Below, piece after piece: positions 35,126-48,608 of a DNA stretch of 64,000 nt (position 1 is the first letter of the stretch; each line of letters begins with the position of its first letter). The notes below the pieces were generated by a model. It worked only from the letters and a program-made list of their open reading frames with translations, made no database searches and was not told where the DNA came from. The DNA comes from Euryodendron excelsum (Eukaryota; Streptophyta; Magnoliopsida; Ericales; Pentaphylacaceae): positions 35,276,683 through 35,340,682 of the forward strand of contig CM065377.1 in assembly GCA_033060915.1 (NCBI GenBank). The letters are read 5' to 3'. Both the position numbers and the translations under genes were made by a program.

Positions 35126-36837
35126 ACTGTTTCATTGTCAATAGTCAGTGCATAGTCGCGTAGCTTCATTCTTCTTTTTAACAAAGAGTACAGGTGCTCT
35201 CTAGGGAGATACACTAGGTTAAATAAATCCTCTGTCCAATAAATCTCGCAATTGTACTTTAAGCTCTTTCAACTCCATTGATGCCATCCGATATGCTACA
35301 AAAGTTATAGGAGTTGTACCTTCGTGGTATCCACAACATGCACCAAATAGCCCTAACATCATTTCTTTAATAATTTTCTTGCCTTCTGTCACTACTCCTG
35401 AACTCTTCTCAAAGTTCCGTTGTGTCATGGTGAACACTCTACCTTGAGTTATAGATCTACCGAATGATCTCGTACCTCTTCCTCAAGAACTTCCAACTGA
35501 ACCTTTATCACTTGTAGGTACATTGCCAACTAATGATGCCTTCATCACATTTTGGGGACATGCCCATTTCATATGCCCATGCCCTATTTGTCCGTAATTA
35601 AAACATTTAGGTGGGCCACCTCTTGATACTATGCAGTCTCTTGCATAATGCCCTTTCTGATTACACTTAAAAAAAATCATGTTTGCAGTACGAGGACTAG
35701 ATGAACCTCTGCCTTGTGACCCTTGTTGCTGTCTTGAAAAATCTTGTCTCTGACTAGAAGAACTTTGCCCTTTGTTCATCAAAAATCTAGTTTGCTGTGA
35801 AGGACTTTTAACTGATTGTGTACTCTGGCCACGCCAACTAGAAAATTTGCCACCTGATCCCATCTATTGCAAAGCATTAGAATGAGCTTTCTTTGATTGT
35901 TCTCTCTTTCAGCAACTTCCTGAATATCTTTCTCAGCTACCTTTGCTTTGTCTACTAACTGTGTATAATTCTCTAGCTGAAAAATAGAAATTTGTTATCT
36001 AATAGGAAACTCCAATCTCATCTCAAATTTCTAACACCTGTCCTTTTCAATTGCAACAACTGCTGGTGCAAAATGAGATAGAGCATTGAATATTCAAAAA
36101 CTAACATCTTGTCTTATCTCAATAATATGAACTCGCTATGCTTCTCATGTTGATAGGAAATAGAAAAATATTGTTCATTGAACGCTTACACAAACTGTGT
36201 CTAGGTCACGGTAGAAGTATCCATCTGAGATGAAGTACCAACTGCTAAACCAGTCAACAATTTTTCGGTAGCCTCCCACCAATGATGAGCTTCTTCCTCA
36301 AGCATTAAAGTAGCTAATATCACATTTTGCTCTTCTGTCACATTCATAATGCTATATAATTATTTCATTCGCCTCAACTTATTCTCAGCATCTGTTTCTC
36401 CTATTGTCCCTGTGAACTTAGGCGGATTTAATTTTAGAAATTTCCTAATTAAACTAACACCAACCTCTGTATATGAAACTGTAGGTATTGGGGGTCCATG
36501 TGGTGGTTCAGCCGTCTCCCATTCAAAATACATTGCTTGTGTTTCTGACATTTTAGCCACTGCCTCTCACATTTGCTTGACATGATTATCATCTTGTACC
36601 TTAGGAATTTGCTCCACTGCCTAATAAGGAATATGTGATGCCTCTTATTCAATGTGTTCCTGATGTTGTTGTTCAGGGTCCATAGGTAACTCTACAGATT
36701 ATGCTCATAATAGTAAACAAATAATGAATATGCCATGATGCACATAAGACACTGCCCACTCCGTTAGACCCAAAAACATCCTAAGGTCCACTAACACAAC
36801 TTGACATCAAAAAGTCTACAGAACCTTTCTAACTCTG
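35126..36837 (-). pseudogene. Gyp-2 gag and protease remnant
   Basis: Gag pieces are at 36360-36652 (KFLKLNPPKFTG) and 35483-35863, the latter with a serine/glutamine-rich linker and zinc knuckles CNQKGHYARDC (first Cys lost) and CFNYGQIGHGHMKWAC (altered spacing). The frame 35219-35437 goes from a gag/protease border phrase (MFTMTQRNFEKSSG) almost directly to the RT-leader phrase (YRMASMELKELKVQLRDLLDRGFI), so most of the protease has been deleted. 35864-36359 has gag-like sequence in broken frames. Confidence 0.8.
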
Positions 36838-36850
36838 GCTTTGATACAAA
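36838..36850 (-). other. Gyp-2 primer-binding site (degenerate)
   Basis: The minus strand reads TTTGTATCAAAGC next to the 5' LTR end, two changes from TTGGTATCAGAGC. It sets the LTR border at 36855. Confidence 0.65.
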
Positions 36851-36854
36851 AATT

Positions 36855-38369
36855 TGTCATGCCCTATCCTGGGTGGTTAAATGATACCGTCTCTAAAATG
36901 GTACATGGCAAAACTTGCTAACTCCCATACATAACCAAAAATTAAATAATTAGAATAAAGATAAAATGAAAAGACAAACCACTGCTAGATATTAAGATAC
37001 TGTAATACACTCGTCAATACATCACTAATCTTAGTTACAAAACATCATGGTGTCACATCTTGAAACGTCAACCCATAACCCACAACATATCTACAATAAT
37101 GTACCAAAAATCTCATTACAAGATGACAAAATATACATTAAGCACTACTCACAAAACTTCACCTCTCTAAGACTTCAGTTGCTCAGTGGACCACTTCTAC
37201 TATTGCACACCTAAAATGTGGTCTCATAAAATGGGTAAGCTAACCACGCACTTAGTGAGTATATTGAAACCATATAAATAGAAAACAAGTAAAATTGTTA
37301 TAGATCAAGATTAAATTCAAACAACTTTTTCGAAGAGCATTTCAATAGAAATATTCCATAATAAGGATATAATTTGATCTATCAATGAAATATAATTTCC
37401 TCGAAATCAAATTGTAATTAACATCCATTTGGGTTCAACAAATCAATTCCATATAGCCAAGGGTTGATAACCTCAAACTAAAGTTATGATAGTACTATTA
37501 CCCTGATTATCGGCTTAACTATTGATGTTGGCGGAGTCAGGAGCCATTCATTATTTTTCCAATGGTAGGAATCCTCCCCCACTAATCCTAAAAGTGAGGC
37601 ATACACTCCCCCATTAAGCCCAAAAGCAAGGCAAACACACTTCCCTATAAAGCCTGAAAGCCAGGCAACAAGGCTATAATAGCATGAATTCATCATTGTA
37701 TTTAAGAAAATATACTTGATCCAATAACTATAAATGTTTCACAAAACCACTCTCATAGATAAAACCATTCCATTTCAACAAAGAAACATAAGATTTGTTA
37801 CTATAGAATATATAAGTTTTCAGTTCATATGATTCCATATACTCACCTTACACCAATTGCTACATAATTCTAGTTCTCGCTAATCCTTAGACAGAGTTGA
37901 AGTGGGAAAAAGACTCTCTTGACACAAGTCAAAACACATGATGCATTATCATTAATGCACATGGAATGCACGTGTATGCAAAACTCACTCATTCTAAGTT
38001 AAAGAGCTCCTAATTTCATTAACATGTTTTAAAGTAGCTAAGAATCTACTTAAAATGATAAGATACCCAAAATATAGATTACCCGACATTGAATACCTTA
38101 ACACAGGTGTACTTTTCTCCTCATATCTTTTAGAATGGTAAGAATCTATTACTGAAATTAGTGTCATTAGAAATTAGACTTGGAGAGCTTTAAATTTATA
38201 GGTCTACAATTGACTTCGGGTGAAGGAGATACACCCACTTGAATATGAGCCAAATAATCTGAAAATAAAAGTTGCAGACAACACTTTTAAGGTAAATTTA
38301 TACTGAAATCTGAATTAATCCACAATGATCTTGGTTACAAATCTTATATCAATGGAAAGATATATGAGT
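36855..38369 (-). mobile_element. Gyp-2 5' LTR, partial
   Basis: It begins on the plus strand with TGTCATGCCC, the complement of a …GGGCATGACA LTR end, just outside the PBS. No coding frame is credible. The outer part of the LTR is not found, because LTR-G takes over near 38370. The outer edge here is uncertain by about 100 bases. Confidence 0.6.
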
Positions 38370-39010
38370 TGTGACATTTGGGTAATATAGGCTAATCCAT
38401 TCTTAATTAAATTAAATGCTTATAATTAATGCATGTCACAAAAGAAGAAGAATAAGAAAGGGGAAGATTGAAGGAAGAAAAAGTTTGAAGAGTCTCAACC
38501 TAAGCCAAGAGAAGCCATTGATGAACTTGAACAAGCTTAACGAAAGGTGCGAACCCTAGCTTGCATGTGTATACATGTATATCTAATTGTGTTGTGACAT
38601 TTGGGTAATTTGGGGACTCCTTTGAGTCTCATTTGGCCAGATTTTGAAGTATCATAAGCTTAAGTTAAGGGTTTGAGGTGAGGGTTTGTAAAACCCCCAA
38701 ATTTGTGCATGTTGGGTTTGAGATTTCAAACCCTAAATCCCTTTGATTTACATGTTTAAAGTGTTTTATTTTGGGTTATTGTGGTCTTCTTGAGTCAATC
38801 TTTAGACCCTAAAAGTATTGAAAGAGATTGGGAGAGTTTTGATGAAGTTTGGTTTGAGTTAAGTGAGATTTGAGGATTTTTGCCTGGGTTTCATTTTTCC
38901 CAAAAAAGGAGTCGACCCTTTTACCTTAGGAGTCAACCCATTTGTCTAGAGAGTTCACAATTTTACTTCTTCCGGAAATGAGTCGACCCCTTTGCCTAAG
39001 AGGTCGACAC
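38370..39010 (+). mobile_element. LTR-G, 5' part
   Basis: Candidate LTR start TGTGACATTTGGGTAAT at 38370; the same phrase recurs at 38593, so either could be the true start. It contains GTCGAC boxes (38908-39010), as in copia LTRs. It is split at 39011 by a Tat-A solo LTR. No flanking duplication could be matched, so it may be truncated. Confidence 0.45.
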
Positions 39011-42000
39011 TGTAAGCACTCCATTTTTGCCCGATCGGCAATCTCTGGCCTAACTGGGTTCATTTTCACACATCACACGCATATTCAGACTCTAACACGA
39101 CTTCTAAACTCCAATTTAGTTCACCGGTTGCTTCCTGGGCTCGTAGGGCCCATTTAAAGCTAAATGACCATTTTGCCCCTTGGCATCCAAACGCCCTAGG
39201 AACCACACCGGCTCTGCGTATCAAACCGGTAACCTCCCAAGATTTCTTCCTATAGTATTTTCAACCTTTCTTTATCTTTCCGAATCATTTCAAGTCAGTT
39301 CCGGCAAACTCAATGCGAAATAGCCGTTTTGCCCCTAGTGGCCCGGTCGCCTTTTCTGACCACACCGGCTCTGGGAATCAAACCGGTAGCCTTTGGGAAC
39401 ATTCTAAATAATGTTTCCAAATCTTGAGTCTTTTTCCGGGACATTCCGGGTCCATCCCGGCAGCTTTTCGGCCTGATTGACCGTTTTGCCCCTAATGGCC
39501 CGGTCAACCCTTCTAATAAATCCTGTCATCATTTGTCGAGACCTTTGTCCTTGAGACATTATTCCAACGGTTCCTGTCCCTTTTAAGCTCTTCGGGTCAT
39601 TCCCAGCCTCTTCGATTCATCCCCGAACTTTCCGGAGTCATTCCTAGTGACGCCAGGCTAAAAATTGCATGGTAGTCACTATTGCAGGTGCCCAAATCTT
39701 CTAAAGATACGTTGCTTGCCGACCTTAAACATTTCTTAAATGGCTGGCGCCACTAGTAAAATGGCCTGGCGCTACTCCTAGTGGCGTTAGTGTAATTTTT
39801 GGCCTAGCGCTACTGCAACAAGCGCCATTGCATTCCTTTGTCTATAAATACAGAGACTCCTCCAGCGTGAAAGAGGTCCCCAAACTCATTCTAAAAACCC
39901 TAATATTCGATATACAGAGCTCGTAGCCTCCCTAAACCCTAGCTTCCCTAGGTTTTCCAAACCCTAGCCTCCTATACACTCATACACACCCCTATACACT
40001 TATACACTAGCCTCCAACCCTTCATCGAAGACTTGGATTGCTGCAACTCGAAGCTCTTGAAGACCAAGACAAAACTCTCGAAGACTGAAGCGAAAACCGA
40101 AGAAAAGCAAGAAGAGCAAGGCACATAAAGCAAAGTGAAATAAACAAGACAAGGTAGGCTTTCGCTTTAAGTTTCTGCACTTCCCCCTCTCTCTTCTCTC
40201 TCCTAACCCACTTGGGTTTTCTCTATTTTAATCCCCCATCTTCTTCCCACCTTTCTTTGCATGCTTGAAACAAGTGGATTTCCGGTCCATGTGTAGGATT
40301 AGACTGTTGGAGGGTCATCGTGTTGGGGGCTTTCTTTTAGTCTAACTGGAGACCACGTGGGTTCGGCCCCCTTGATTATGTGGTGAAGCCTTAACCTTGT
40401 ATGTTCACGACCCTAATTTGCATTGTGCATATCATTATCTTGCATTCTTCCAAAAATCGTTTTCAAAACTTACATTAAATTTGTTTTCAAAATTGCATCA
40501 AAATCTCCTTTTTCAAAAACTTGTTTTCAAAATCACAATCCTAGGGTGATTCTAGCCTTTCCATGGCTAGGATTACTTTAAGAAAGTGTTACATTTAAAG
40601 TGACCGATATGGTCTATATTTTCAACTTCTTGTTGTTTTCAAAACTACTTTCTTAAAGTGGCTTTAACCTTCTTATGGTTAGGATTGTTTTAGGAAAGCG
40701 AGACGTTTTTATACTTTCTAAAAAACTCTCTTTTCAAGAGTCTCTTTTGTTAAAACCCTCTTTTTCAACATGCTTTCTAAAAGCTCTTGTTTCCAAAATT
40801 GTTTTCTAAAAACTCCCTCTAAAAATCTATTTTTCAAAACTCTATTTTAAACTCCTTTCCAAAATACTCTTCTCAAAATCCACTTTCTAAAAATGCTCCC
40901 CAAATCTCTTTCCTAAAAACTCTTTCCAACAATCTCTTTCTAAAAATCTTTCCAAAAACTCTCTCTTCAAAACTCACCTTCTAGAAATTCCTCCCTAGGA
41001 TTTCCTTCCCAAAACCTCCTTTCCAAAAACTCACTTTCCAAAAATCCCTTTTATTAGAGTCCAAGTTAAGCCTTAGAGCCAACAATTAGGAAACCCTAAT
41101 TTTCCTTCCCAAAAATATGACTTTCAAACTTACCTTAAAACCTATGTTTCCAAAACCTCTTGTTTTCTACATCAAAATTATATTTCCAAAACCTATTTTC
41201 TACGTCAAAATTATAATTTTCCAAATCTAGGGTTTCTAAAACTTCCTCTTCCAAATCCTTGTCAAATCAAATCTTCCCTTTAGGAAACCAAATCCAATCT
41301 TCTTGTTTAGGAAACTAGATCCTATTCTCCGTTTTTGGAAACAAAATCAAACCTTTTCTTTTAGAAACAAAATCTAATCTGTTGTTTTAGGAAATAGGAA
41401 TCTTAATCCTTCCAAATCCAAATTTTTCCTAATTCAACTCCTTCCTAATCTTCTACTTTCCTAAATCCTAAGTTTCCAAAACTTGAACATAAAAATCTTT
41501 TCTAAATTTTAAAAACTCAACTTCCACATCTTTCCTAATTCAACCATTTCCTAATTCTACCCCTTTCCAAATCTAAACTTTCAAATCTTTCCTAAACTCA
41601 AACCTTTCCTAATCTCAAGATTTTCTAAAACTTAAACTCTAAAACTTCCTAAAGCTTTCTAAATTCAAATCTTTCTTAATTCAAAATCTTTTTAAAATTC
41701 TAAGCTTTTCAAATTCAAAACTTTCTTAAGTTGAAAATTTTCAAATTCTAAACCTTTCTTAAACTAAACTTTTCCTAATTCAAAACATTTCTAAATTCAA
41801 AACTTTCCAATTTTAAAATATTCTAAATTCAAAACTTTCTAAATTTCAAAACATTCCTAATTCGAAACTTTCCTAATTTTGAAACTTTCCTAAACCTAAA
41901 CTTTCCTAAAATGACACTTGCGTAAAACGAAACTTTCCTAATTCAAGTCTTTTCTAAATCTAATCTTTTCCTAAATTTTCCAAGTCCAACGTCCGTGTCA

Positions 42001-43067
42001 AATCGTTTCCTAAAACTCTTCCAAGTCAAATCTTTCCTAAGTCCCTTCTCTTTCCTAAGTCTAGGTTTCCTAAACCTCCATCTTTCTAAAATAAGTCTAA
42101 ATCTTTTTTCCAAGTTCTATCTTTCCAAATCAAACTCCAATCTTTTCAAATTCCAAAATTCTAAATTCCAATTTCCAATCTCCTATTCTAAGTTCAAATC
42201 AAATCCTTTTTCCAATCAAAATCTCTTTCTTCCAATCTGACCTTCTATCTTCTATCGGACACTTGTCCAAACTACGACTGACTTGATTCCTCCAAAAGGA
42301 TGCGTAGGCAACCCTCATGGGTGCGGTCACAACATTTTCAAGTTTCTATTTCCACAAAATCTTTCCAAATCTCCAATCTATTTTCAAACTTCCAATTCCA
42401 AATTTCTATTTCCAAATCTCTACTTTCAATTTCCAAAACCTTTTTTCCAAATTCAAACTTCTATCTCTTTCTTTTCAAATCAAATCAATTTCTTTCCAAA
42501 TCTATTTTTCAATTTTCTTTTCTTGCACGTACATATCATGCATCATGATAGCTTTTAAACATTATTTTTTAAAGTGGATAGGATTGAATATTAGTTGGTT
42601 GAAGACTGTCATAGGTGAATCTAGGGTAAATAGACATGTAGGTACTGAAAGGCAGGGTAGGGTGATGGCTTAGTGCGTCTTTCCTACACGTAACCAACCT
42701 CTGAACCTAGGATCACTGATTTCAAAGACCAAAAATGGAGTTATTTTTCAAAAAGGGCTAAATGTTTTCTAAAGGTTGCTAAATAACCTGTTTTCTTAAA
42801 AACCCTCTCTTGAGGAGATATTTTCAAAATCGTTTTTCAAAACCCTAAGTGTAGTTTTCGGATTATGTTTAGTTTTTAGGTGACCTAACTCACCTTAATC
42901 AAGTTAGGTGGCGACTCCAAACTTTTCCAAAATCCTTTTATTCAAATCTATTTTCAATTCAAACCTAGTCGCACTCATTCTTCTAGGAGAGTGAGTTCTA
43001 ACGAGAGAGTACAGTGTTTTTCTTGCTTGTGTGTGTATTCCTCGAGTGCGAAAATCTGAGTGCGTCA
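39011..43067 (+). mobile_element. Tat-A solo LTR, copy 4 (4057 bp)
   Basis: From TGTAAGCACTCC (39011) to GAGTGCGTCA (43067), flanked by GACAC at 39006-39010 and 43068-43072, a perfect 5-bp duplication. It has two U3 units (about 39190-39390), a damaged GGCGCC module (39743-39800), TATA box (39843-39850), telobox leader (39890-39990), G-poor body (40730-42260), conserved block (42269-42332) and hairpin plus TGGCGACTCC (42880-42918). No internal domain, so it is a solo LTR inserted in LTR-G. Confidence 0.9.
39843..39850 (+). promoter_or_regulatory. TATA box of Tat-A LTR copy 4
   Basis: TATAAATA followed by CAGAGAC, aligned with the other copies. Confidence 0.65.
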
Positions 43068-44524
43068 GACACATTTTTCCAGATTGCTCATAGCTTTATT
43101 TTTCTCAGCAAAGGGTCGACACATTTTCCTCAAGGGTCGACACATTTCTTCAGATTACTCACTGTTTCTTTCTCAAAAAAGGGTCGACACATTTTTCTTA
43201 AGGGTTGACACATTTGTTCAAAGAGTTCAAAGCTTCATTTTGCCAACAAAAAGAGTTGACCCCTTTGCCCCATAAGTGGACCCCTTTTGTCAAAAGTGTT
43301 TGCACTTCTCACCAATTATTCTAACCCTTTTATCCTTTAATTTTAACACTTCAACACACCTTTATGAGTTTACTTCTCTTTTCTTTAAGTTATAGCATGG
43401 AGTCAATGTGGTTAATCATTTTATGTGTTTAGGAGCATCTTTATTAAGCACAACCCTCAAGATTAAAGGTTAGTAACATTATGCCATGAGTAAAACCCTA
43501 TTACCTTTTAAATGTTTTAAGTTCCACTCCATATTATGCATTGTTTTCCATATATTTTCAATGCATCAATGTTTATGTTCAATTATAAATGTCATACCTT
43601 GAAATGAAAGCAAGTTATACTTATGCTACGAATCAAAACCCGTGAACTATAATGTTTAAATGAAAGAGATGCAATGTTTCCAATGTATGGTGCTAACTCG
43701 AGATCTTTTTCTGGCAAGATCTTAAACTCACCGATAGTTCTACAGAAGGGGATATAAAATAAACTATCGACATGTTGGAAGACGTCCCTTGGCTTAAAGA
43801 GCTTATGCGTAACCTAAGAGGGTTACTATGGAGCCTAGCTCATATGCCGGGTTGTAGCATACTCATGCTTCTAGAATAAGAACTAAGATATCTTCAAATG
43901 CTTTTGGCAAGTTATGTTATGCTTTATCACGAACAAAGATATGTCGCATCTCTCTTTTAAGATACCATGTTTTGAAATGATAGCATGTTTCAATAAGATG
44001 CTTATCTATGATTTCAAGCCTATGCTTTCACTTTTTCAAGTTCATGCTCTATATGCATAAATGTTTATCTAATGTCGGTACACTAGATATAAATGCTAGT
44101 CTATGGTATTTTTATGCCCGTGCATCATTGTTATTCACTAAGCATTAGCTTACGTTTTCTTAAATGTTTTTAAGTAGCCAATCCAAGAGGCCATATGTGG
44201 ATTTTAAGCTATGGCCCATGGGCCTATGTTATGTTATGTGTATTTGGGTGGGACCCTAATATTTTGTAATATTATAAATAATATAACTGTGGCGGCCTTG
44301 AATGTGTTCATATGTACATTTATGTTTTGTATTAGGCATAGCTCTGTCATGTATGACATAAGTTATGTTTTAAGCTATGAAAAATCCTATTTTCGCATTT
44401 ATGTATTATTTTAAATGATTATGCACAGGTGTTCAACTGATTTATGTAATGTGGCCTTGGATAGCCTTGCTACTGGCCGATCATGTGCCCTAAATCCACA
44501 TAGGCCAAGTTACGGGGCGTGACA
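43068..44524 (+). mobile_element. LTR-G, 3' part
   Basis: Continuation of LTR-G after the GACAC duplication, ending GGGGCGTGACA at 44524. It has several GGGTCGACACATTTT boxes (43100-43270). No coding frame is supported. The rest is ordinary AT-rich LTR sequence. The end resembles gypsy LTR ends in plants; no internal region of this element is present. Confidence 0.55.
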
Positions 44525-45689
44525 CCTAAAGTTTTTAAAACCTTAAAGGAAGTTTCTAACCCCTTTTTCTAAAAAAATACTTCAAAAAATCATAGCTTTA
44601 AAGGAGTTTAGTTTTTCAATAGTTAATCTCTTGAAGGTGATGAGATATTCAACATAATTTTCATAAGTTATGTAAAAACTTTTCAAAGATAAGTTCACAA
44701 GAGCTTTCACTCTTCTCCAAAAAGTCTAAATACCATTTTCAAAATCTTTTAATCAAACTTTTAAAACTTTGCAAACTCCCTTAAGTTGTTTCAAAAATAT
44801 TTTCAAACTCTCTTGAGTTGTTTAAAAAACATTTCAAAACTCTCTTAAGTTACTTTAAAAAACACTTCAAAACATTCCAAGTTGTTTTTCAAAAACCTTT
44901 CAAAACTCTCCAAGTCCAAGTCAAAGTCAAAGCTCTCTTGAGTTCAAGTTTAAAAAATCTTTCAAGGCTCTCATGAGTCAATTTTCAAATCGTGCTCTTG
45001 CATGAACTACGAATGACTTGATTCTCGTAAAATGATATACGTAGGCAACCTAAATAGGTTCAGTCATAACCCTTTTTTCAAGTCAAGTGTTCTTTCAAAA
45101 CTTTCCATTCAATCAAAATTTCTATTCCAAACCTCATTTCAAAACTTCTAAGTTCTATCAAAAGTCTTTCCAATCACATGCATCAAGTATCATTCATCTC
45201 GAATGCAATGACCAAACCCTTTTTTCAAAACTTTAAAGTGGATTTAAATGGATATTTAATAACCGGTGATTTAAGTGAGTGAATTAAGGGTGAATAGACA
45301 TATAGGTACCGATATCTTCCTTATACGTAACCAACCCACGGACCATAGGTTTTTCTTATTTTGAAGAACAAAACTGGAATCATGTTTTCAAAAGGGCTTT
45401 AAAACTTTCAAAAGGTTGCTAAAAAATCTTTTCTAAAAACCTTCTTAAGAAGGCGATTTCCAAAATGTTTTAAAAAAAACCTAAGTTTAGTCTTCAGATT
45501 ACGCTTAGTTTTAGTTGACCAAGCATATCTTTAACTATGTTAAGTGGCGACTCCAAATTTTTCCTAAAAACCTTTTATTCAAATCAATTTTCAAGTTTAA
45601 ACTCATTCCATGGAAGAATGAGTTCTAAAAAAACGAGTATCGGGTATTCTCGAGCCATAAGGGCTTGGTGTAAAAACCAAGGTGCGACA
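44525..45689 (+). mobile_element. Tat-B LTR, 3' fragment
   Basis: It matches 50945-52043 in order: the phrase TTTTAAAACC near the start, the block TGAACTACGAATGACTTGAT (45004), PBS-like TGGCGACTCC near 45545, and the end GGTGCGACA at 45689. The left part is missing, replaced by LTR-G. After 45689 the sequence continues in the middle of a second Tat-B LTR, so this copy was inserted into it. Confidence 0.65.
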
Positions 45690-45739
45690 CCAGGTCAACA
45701 TCAGCGCTTGCTAGCCCGACAAGGTGAAAAAAGACCATC

Positions 45740-46205
45740 CCTAGGCAGACTGACACGTCCTTTGAGAAAGTACAATTCCTCAAAATGGTAAGTCCACCCC
45801 TAATGACTATCTTTAAATAGTCTAACACATCATGATATCAATCAAATCAACTCCAAACATGTTCTAGTGATACCTTGTCACAATGACCATTTTGCCCCCG
45901 GGCACCCCGACATGTCTTTCGAGGAAACACTTATCCCTTAAGATGGTAAGACCACCCTCAATACTGTCTTTAGATAGTTTGGCTTGTTCAAAATATCATT
46001 CAAACCAGTCTCGGTCTCATTCTGATCAACCCCAGTCAAACTGACCATTTTGTCCTTAGGCACCCCAGCACACTCCTCTGGAAGCACAAGTTCCTTGAAG
46101 CGGTAACACTACACTAGACTACCTTTAGGTAGTCAAACACATTCTTGCATTTGAATAATACCACTTTCGGCCTCGTTCAGATCAAAATGACCATTTTTCC
46201 CTTGA
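45740..46205 (+). repeat. Tandem repeat, unit about 160 bp, three units, Tat-B U3
   Basis: Units start near 45749, 45911 and 46068 with forms of GACATGTCTTTCGAGG, followed by GGTAAG(T/A)CCACCCT, a TCTTTAGATAGT phrase and AATGACCATTTTGCCCC. The unit is related to, but different from, the Tat-A U3 unit. Confidence 0.6.
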
Positions 46206-47154
46206 CAACATGAGCACACTTTCAGACTACACATGCTCTAGAAATTAGACCATCATCTACTAAGACTCTTCGAAGAAGGTCCCCATCATTTTTGAATGGG
46301 TCCTTTGACTCAAAAAACACTTCAATCAATAAAAGCTTTATGGAGCATGTCACAGATGCTCTGCTAAAGTTGACTTTTTCTTCACTTCCCTAATTAAAAC
46401 GCACCGTCGAACGACAAATGAAATACACAAAATAGGGAATTTCAAGAAGCTTGAGTGATAGGCTTTTCATTAGTCTATTGGTATGGTCTGATGGTCAATA
46501 CCATCACCTAAAGGTAGTGATCGAACGGCTCAAAGAAGGGTGATTTTTGATATTTTTGAAAGAATAAAAGTACACCTCTTGTATAATGTGTTAAATCTCG
46601 ATTCTTTAATTAAAATGCACCACTAAATAACTTGAGAAATGCATAAATCAGAGAATTCCTGGAAGTCTTTTGGGAGGATTTTCCATCGGTATGGTTCGAT
46701 CAAGATGATCGCTTTTCAAAGGCCACGATCGCGTGGTGTAAAAACTACTACTTCGGAAAACTGATGAAGTGTCTCACAAACGCTCCCAAAAGCTTATTTT
46801 TAAGCTCACTTCTTTAGGCGATATCTCTATCGTCCAAAAATATCCAGGCTCCTCGAGGGCACTAAGTTCAAAAGAAACTGTAGGGGAACGTCATGAACGC
46901 GTCTAATTTTTTGGATCATTCTCGGATGGCACAAATATCGAGGTGAAGTCCGTATAAAAGTTCTTGGTGGAGGAGTGTATGCTACATGCACCCAAATTTT
47001 AATTAGATTGAGACAAAACTTATCTTATAGCCCAAGATAGGGTAGTACAAGGATGGCACATAGCATCCTCTAAGTGGAAGAGACAGGGAGCATGTACTAC
47101 ATGTGCCTAGCCTAATTTTGGCTAGTACATGCACCCCATGAAATTTTTTGTGCC

Positions 47155-47162
47155 TATAAATA
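47155..47162 (+). promoter_or_regulatory. TATA box of Tat-B LTR
   Basis: TATAAATA in the context GTGCCTATAAATATCAGG, at the position matching the Tat-A promoter, about 1 kb downstream of the tandem U3 units. Confidence 0.5.
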
Positions 47163-48608
47163 TCAGGCCACCCCCTGCATAATTCAGAGATGAAAAACGT
47201 AAGGAAACTTTGCAAAAATCAAAATAGAGAGCTCAAAAATATTTTCAAATATCCAGAACTCAAGATTCTTTGAAGATTAAGCCTCCAATTGAAGCTCCAA
47301 GGTCTAAGCTATGGTGGATTGAAGACTAAGGTATACTCCATTTTAGGATTATGCAATCCAAATGAAATAATGCAAACTAGATGGTTTTTAAGGATTTCTA
47401 AAGGATTGAAACCTAAGCCTTTCTTTGGCTAGACTCTTAATAAACTCCAATTTCGTGAGTTTTAGAGAGACATTTTGGAAAACATTTTGACATGAACTTT
47501 GAAGAGCTTTTGAAGATAGTAATAATGGTAGTTTGAAAAAAGGCTTTAAACACAAGAATAAAGCCATCACATGCAAGACATGAACATGACCACAAGTATA
47601 ATGCAAAGGGCTTTGCCAAATTGCAAGGTGCTCCAAAGTCATACCATCTACAACTAAGCTTATTAGAGGTCCCCGGGTACTGTGGTTCTCATAGGCCTTC
47701 GTCTAGGCATGGCCTTGAACCTTTCTTGTTTCAAGCACACAAGAAAGGGAGGTAAAAGATGAGGTTTAAAAAAGAGAATAGTTCAAGTAAGCTAAGAGAG
47801 AGAATAGTTTTGCATAAAATGGTTTTAAAAACAACCCTCACAAGGGTGATTTTTAAAATTTTGCTTTCTTAAGTTTATGATTGAAATGGTTCCAAGGCAA
47901 CCCTCTCTTGAGTGGTTTTCAAAAATCAATCTTATGAATCACACTCTCATTTGAGTAGTTTTCAAGTGTTTAAGTGCTTTTCCAAACAATCCTAACTTGA
48001 GTGGTTTACTTTCTTGAGTTTTACATAAAATGGTTTTCAAAACCACCCTCTCCAAAAGAAGTTTTCAAGTTTTTGCTCTCTTGAGTTTGTGATTGACTTG
48101 GTTCCAAGGCAACCCTCCTTTGAGTGGTTTCCAAATATCAACCATATGAATCATACTCTCATTTGAGTGGTTTTCAAGTGTTTAAGTGGTTTTCAAAACA
48201 ACCCTCTTTAAAGTGGTTTTCAAAAGTTTATTCTCCTAAGTTTACATGAAAGCGGTTTTCAAAACAATCCTCTTTAAGGAGGTTTTCAAAAATCAACCAT
48301 ATAAATTACATGCTCACTTGAGTGGTTTTATCAAAATTACTTTCAAAATTCACAACTAGCTTGAGTTAGTTTCCAAAACGTTTGACATGAAATCATAATT
48401 TTCTCACATGAAGTGACACTTTTTCAAATGTTTCTCTAAGTTTTTCACATAAAATTGTATAGTTTTCTACATGAAATTACAAGGTTTTTACATGAAATTA
48501 TGGTTTCTAAAACCCCCTTTCAAGTCTTTTGTATCAAAATCACTAGGTTCAAAACCCTAGTTCAAAAACACCTTTTAAAACCCTAGGTTCAAAACCTTAG
48601 TTCAAAAT

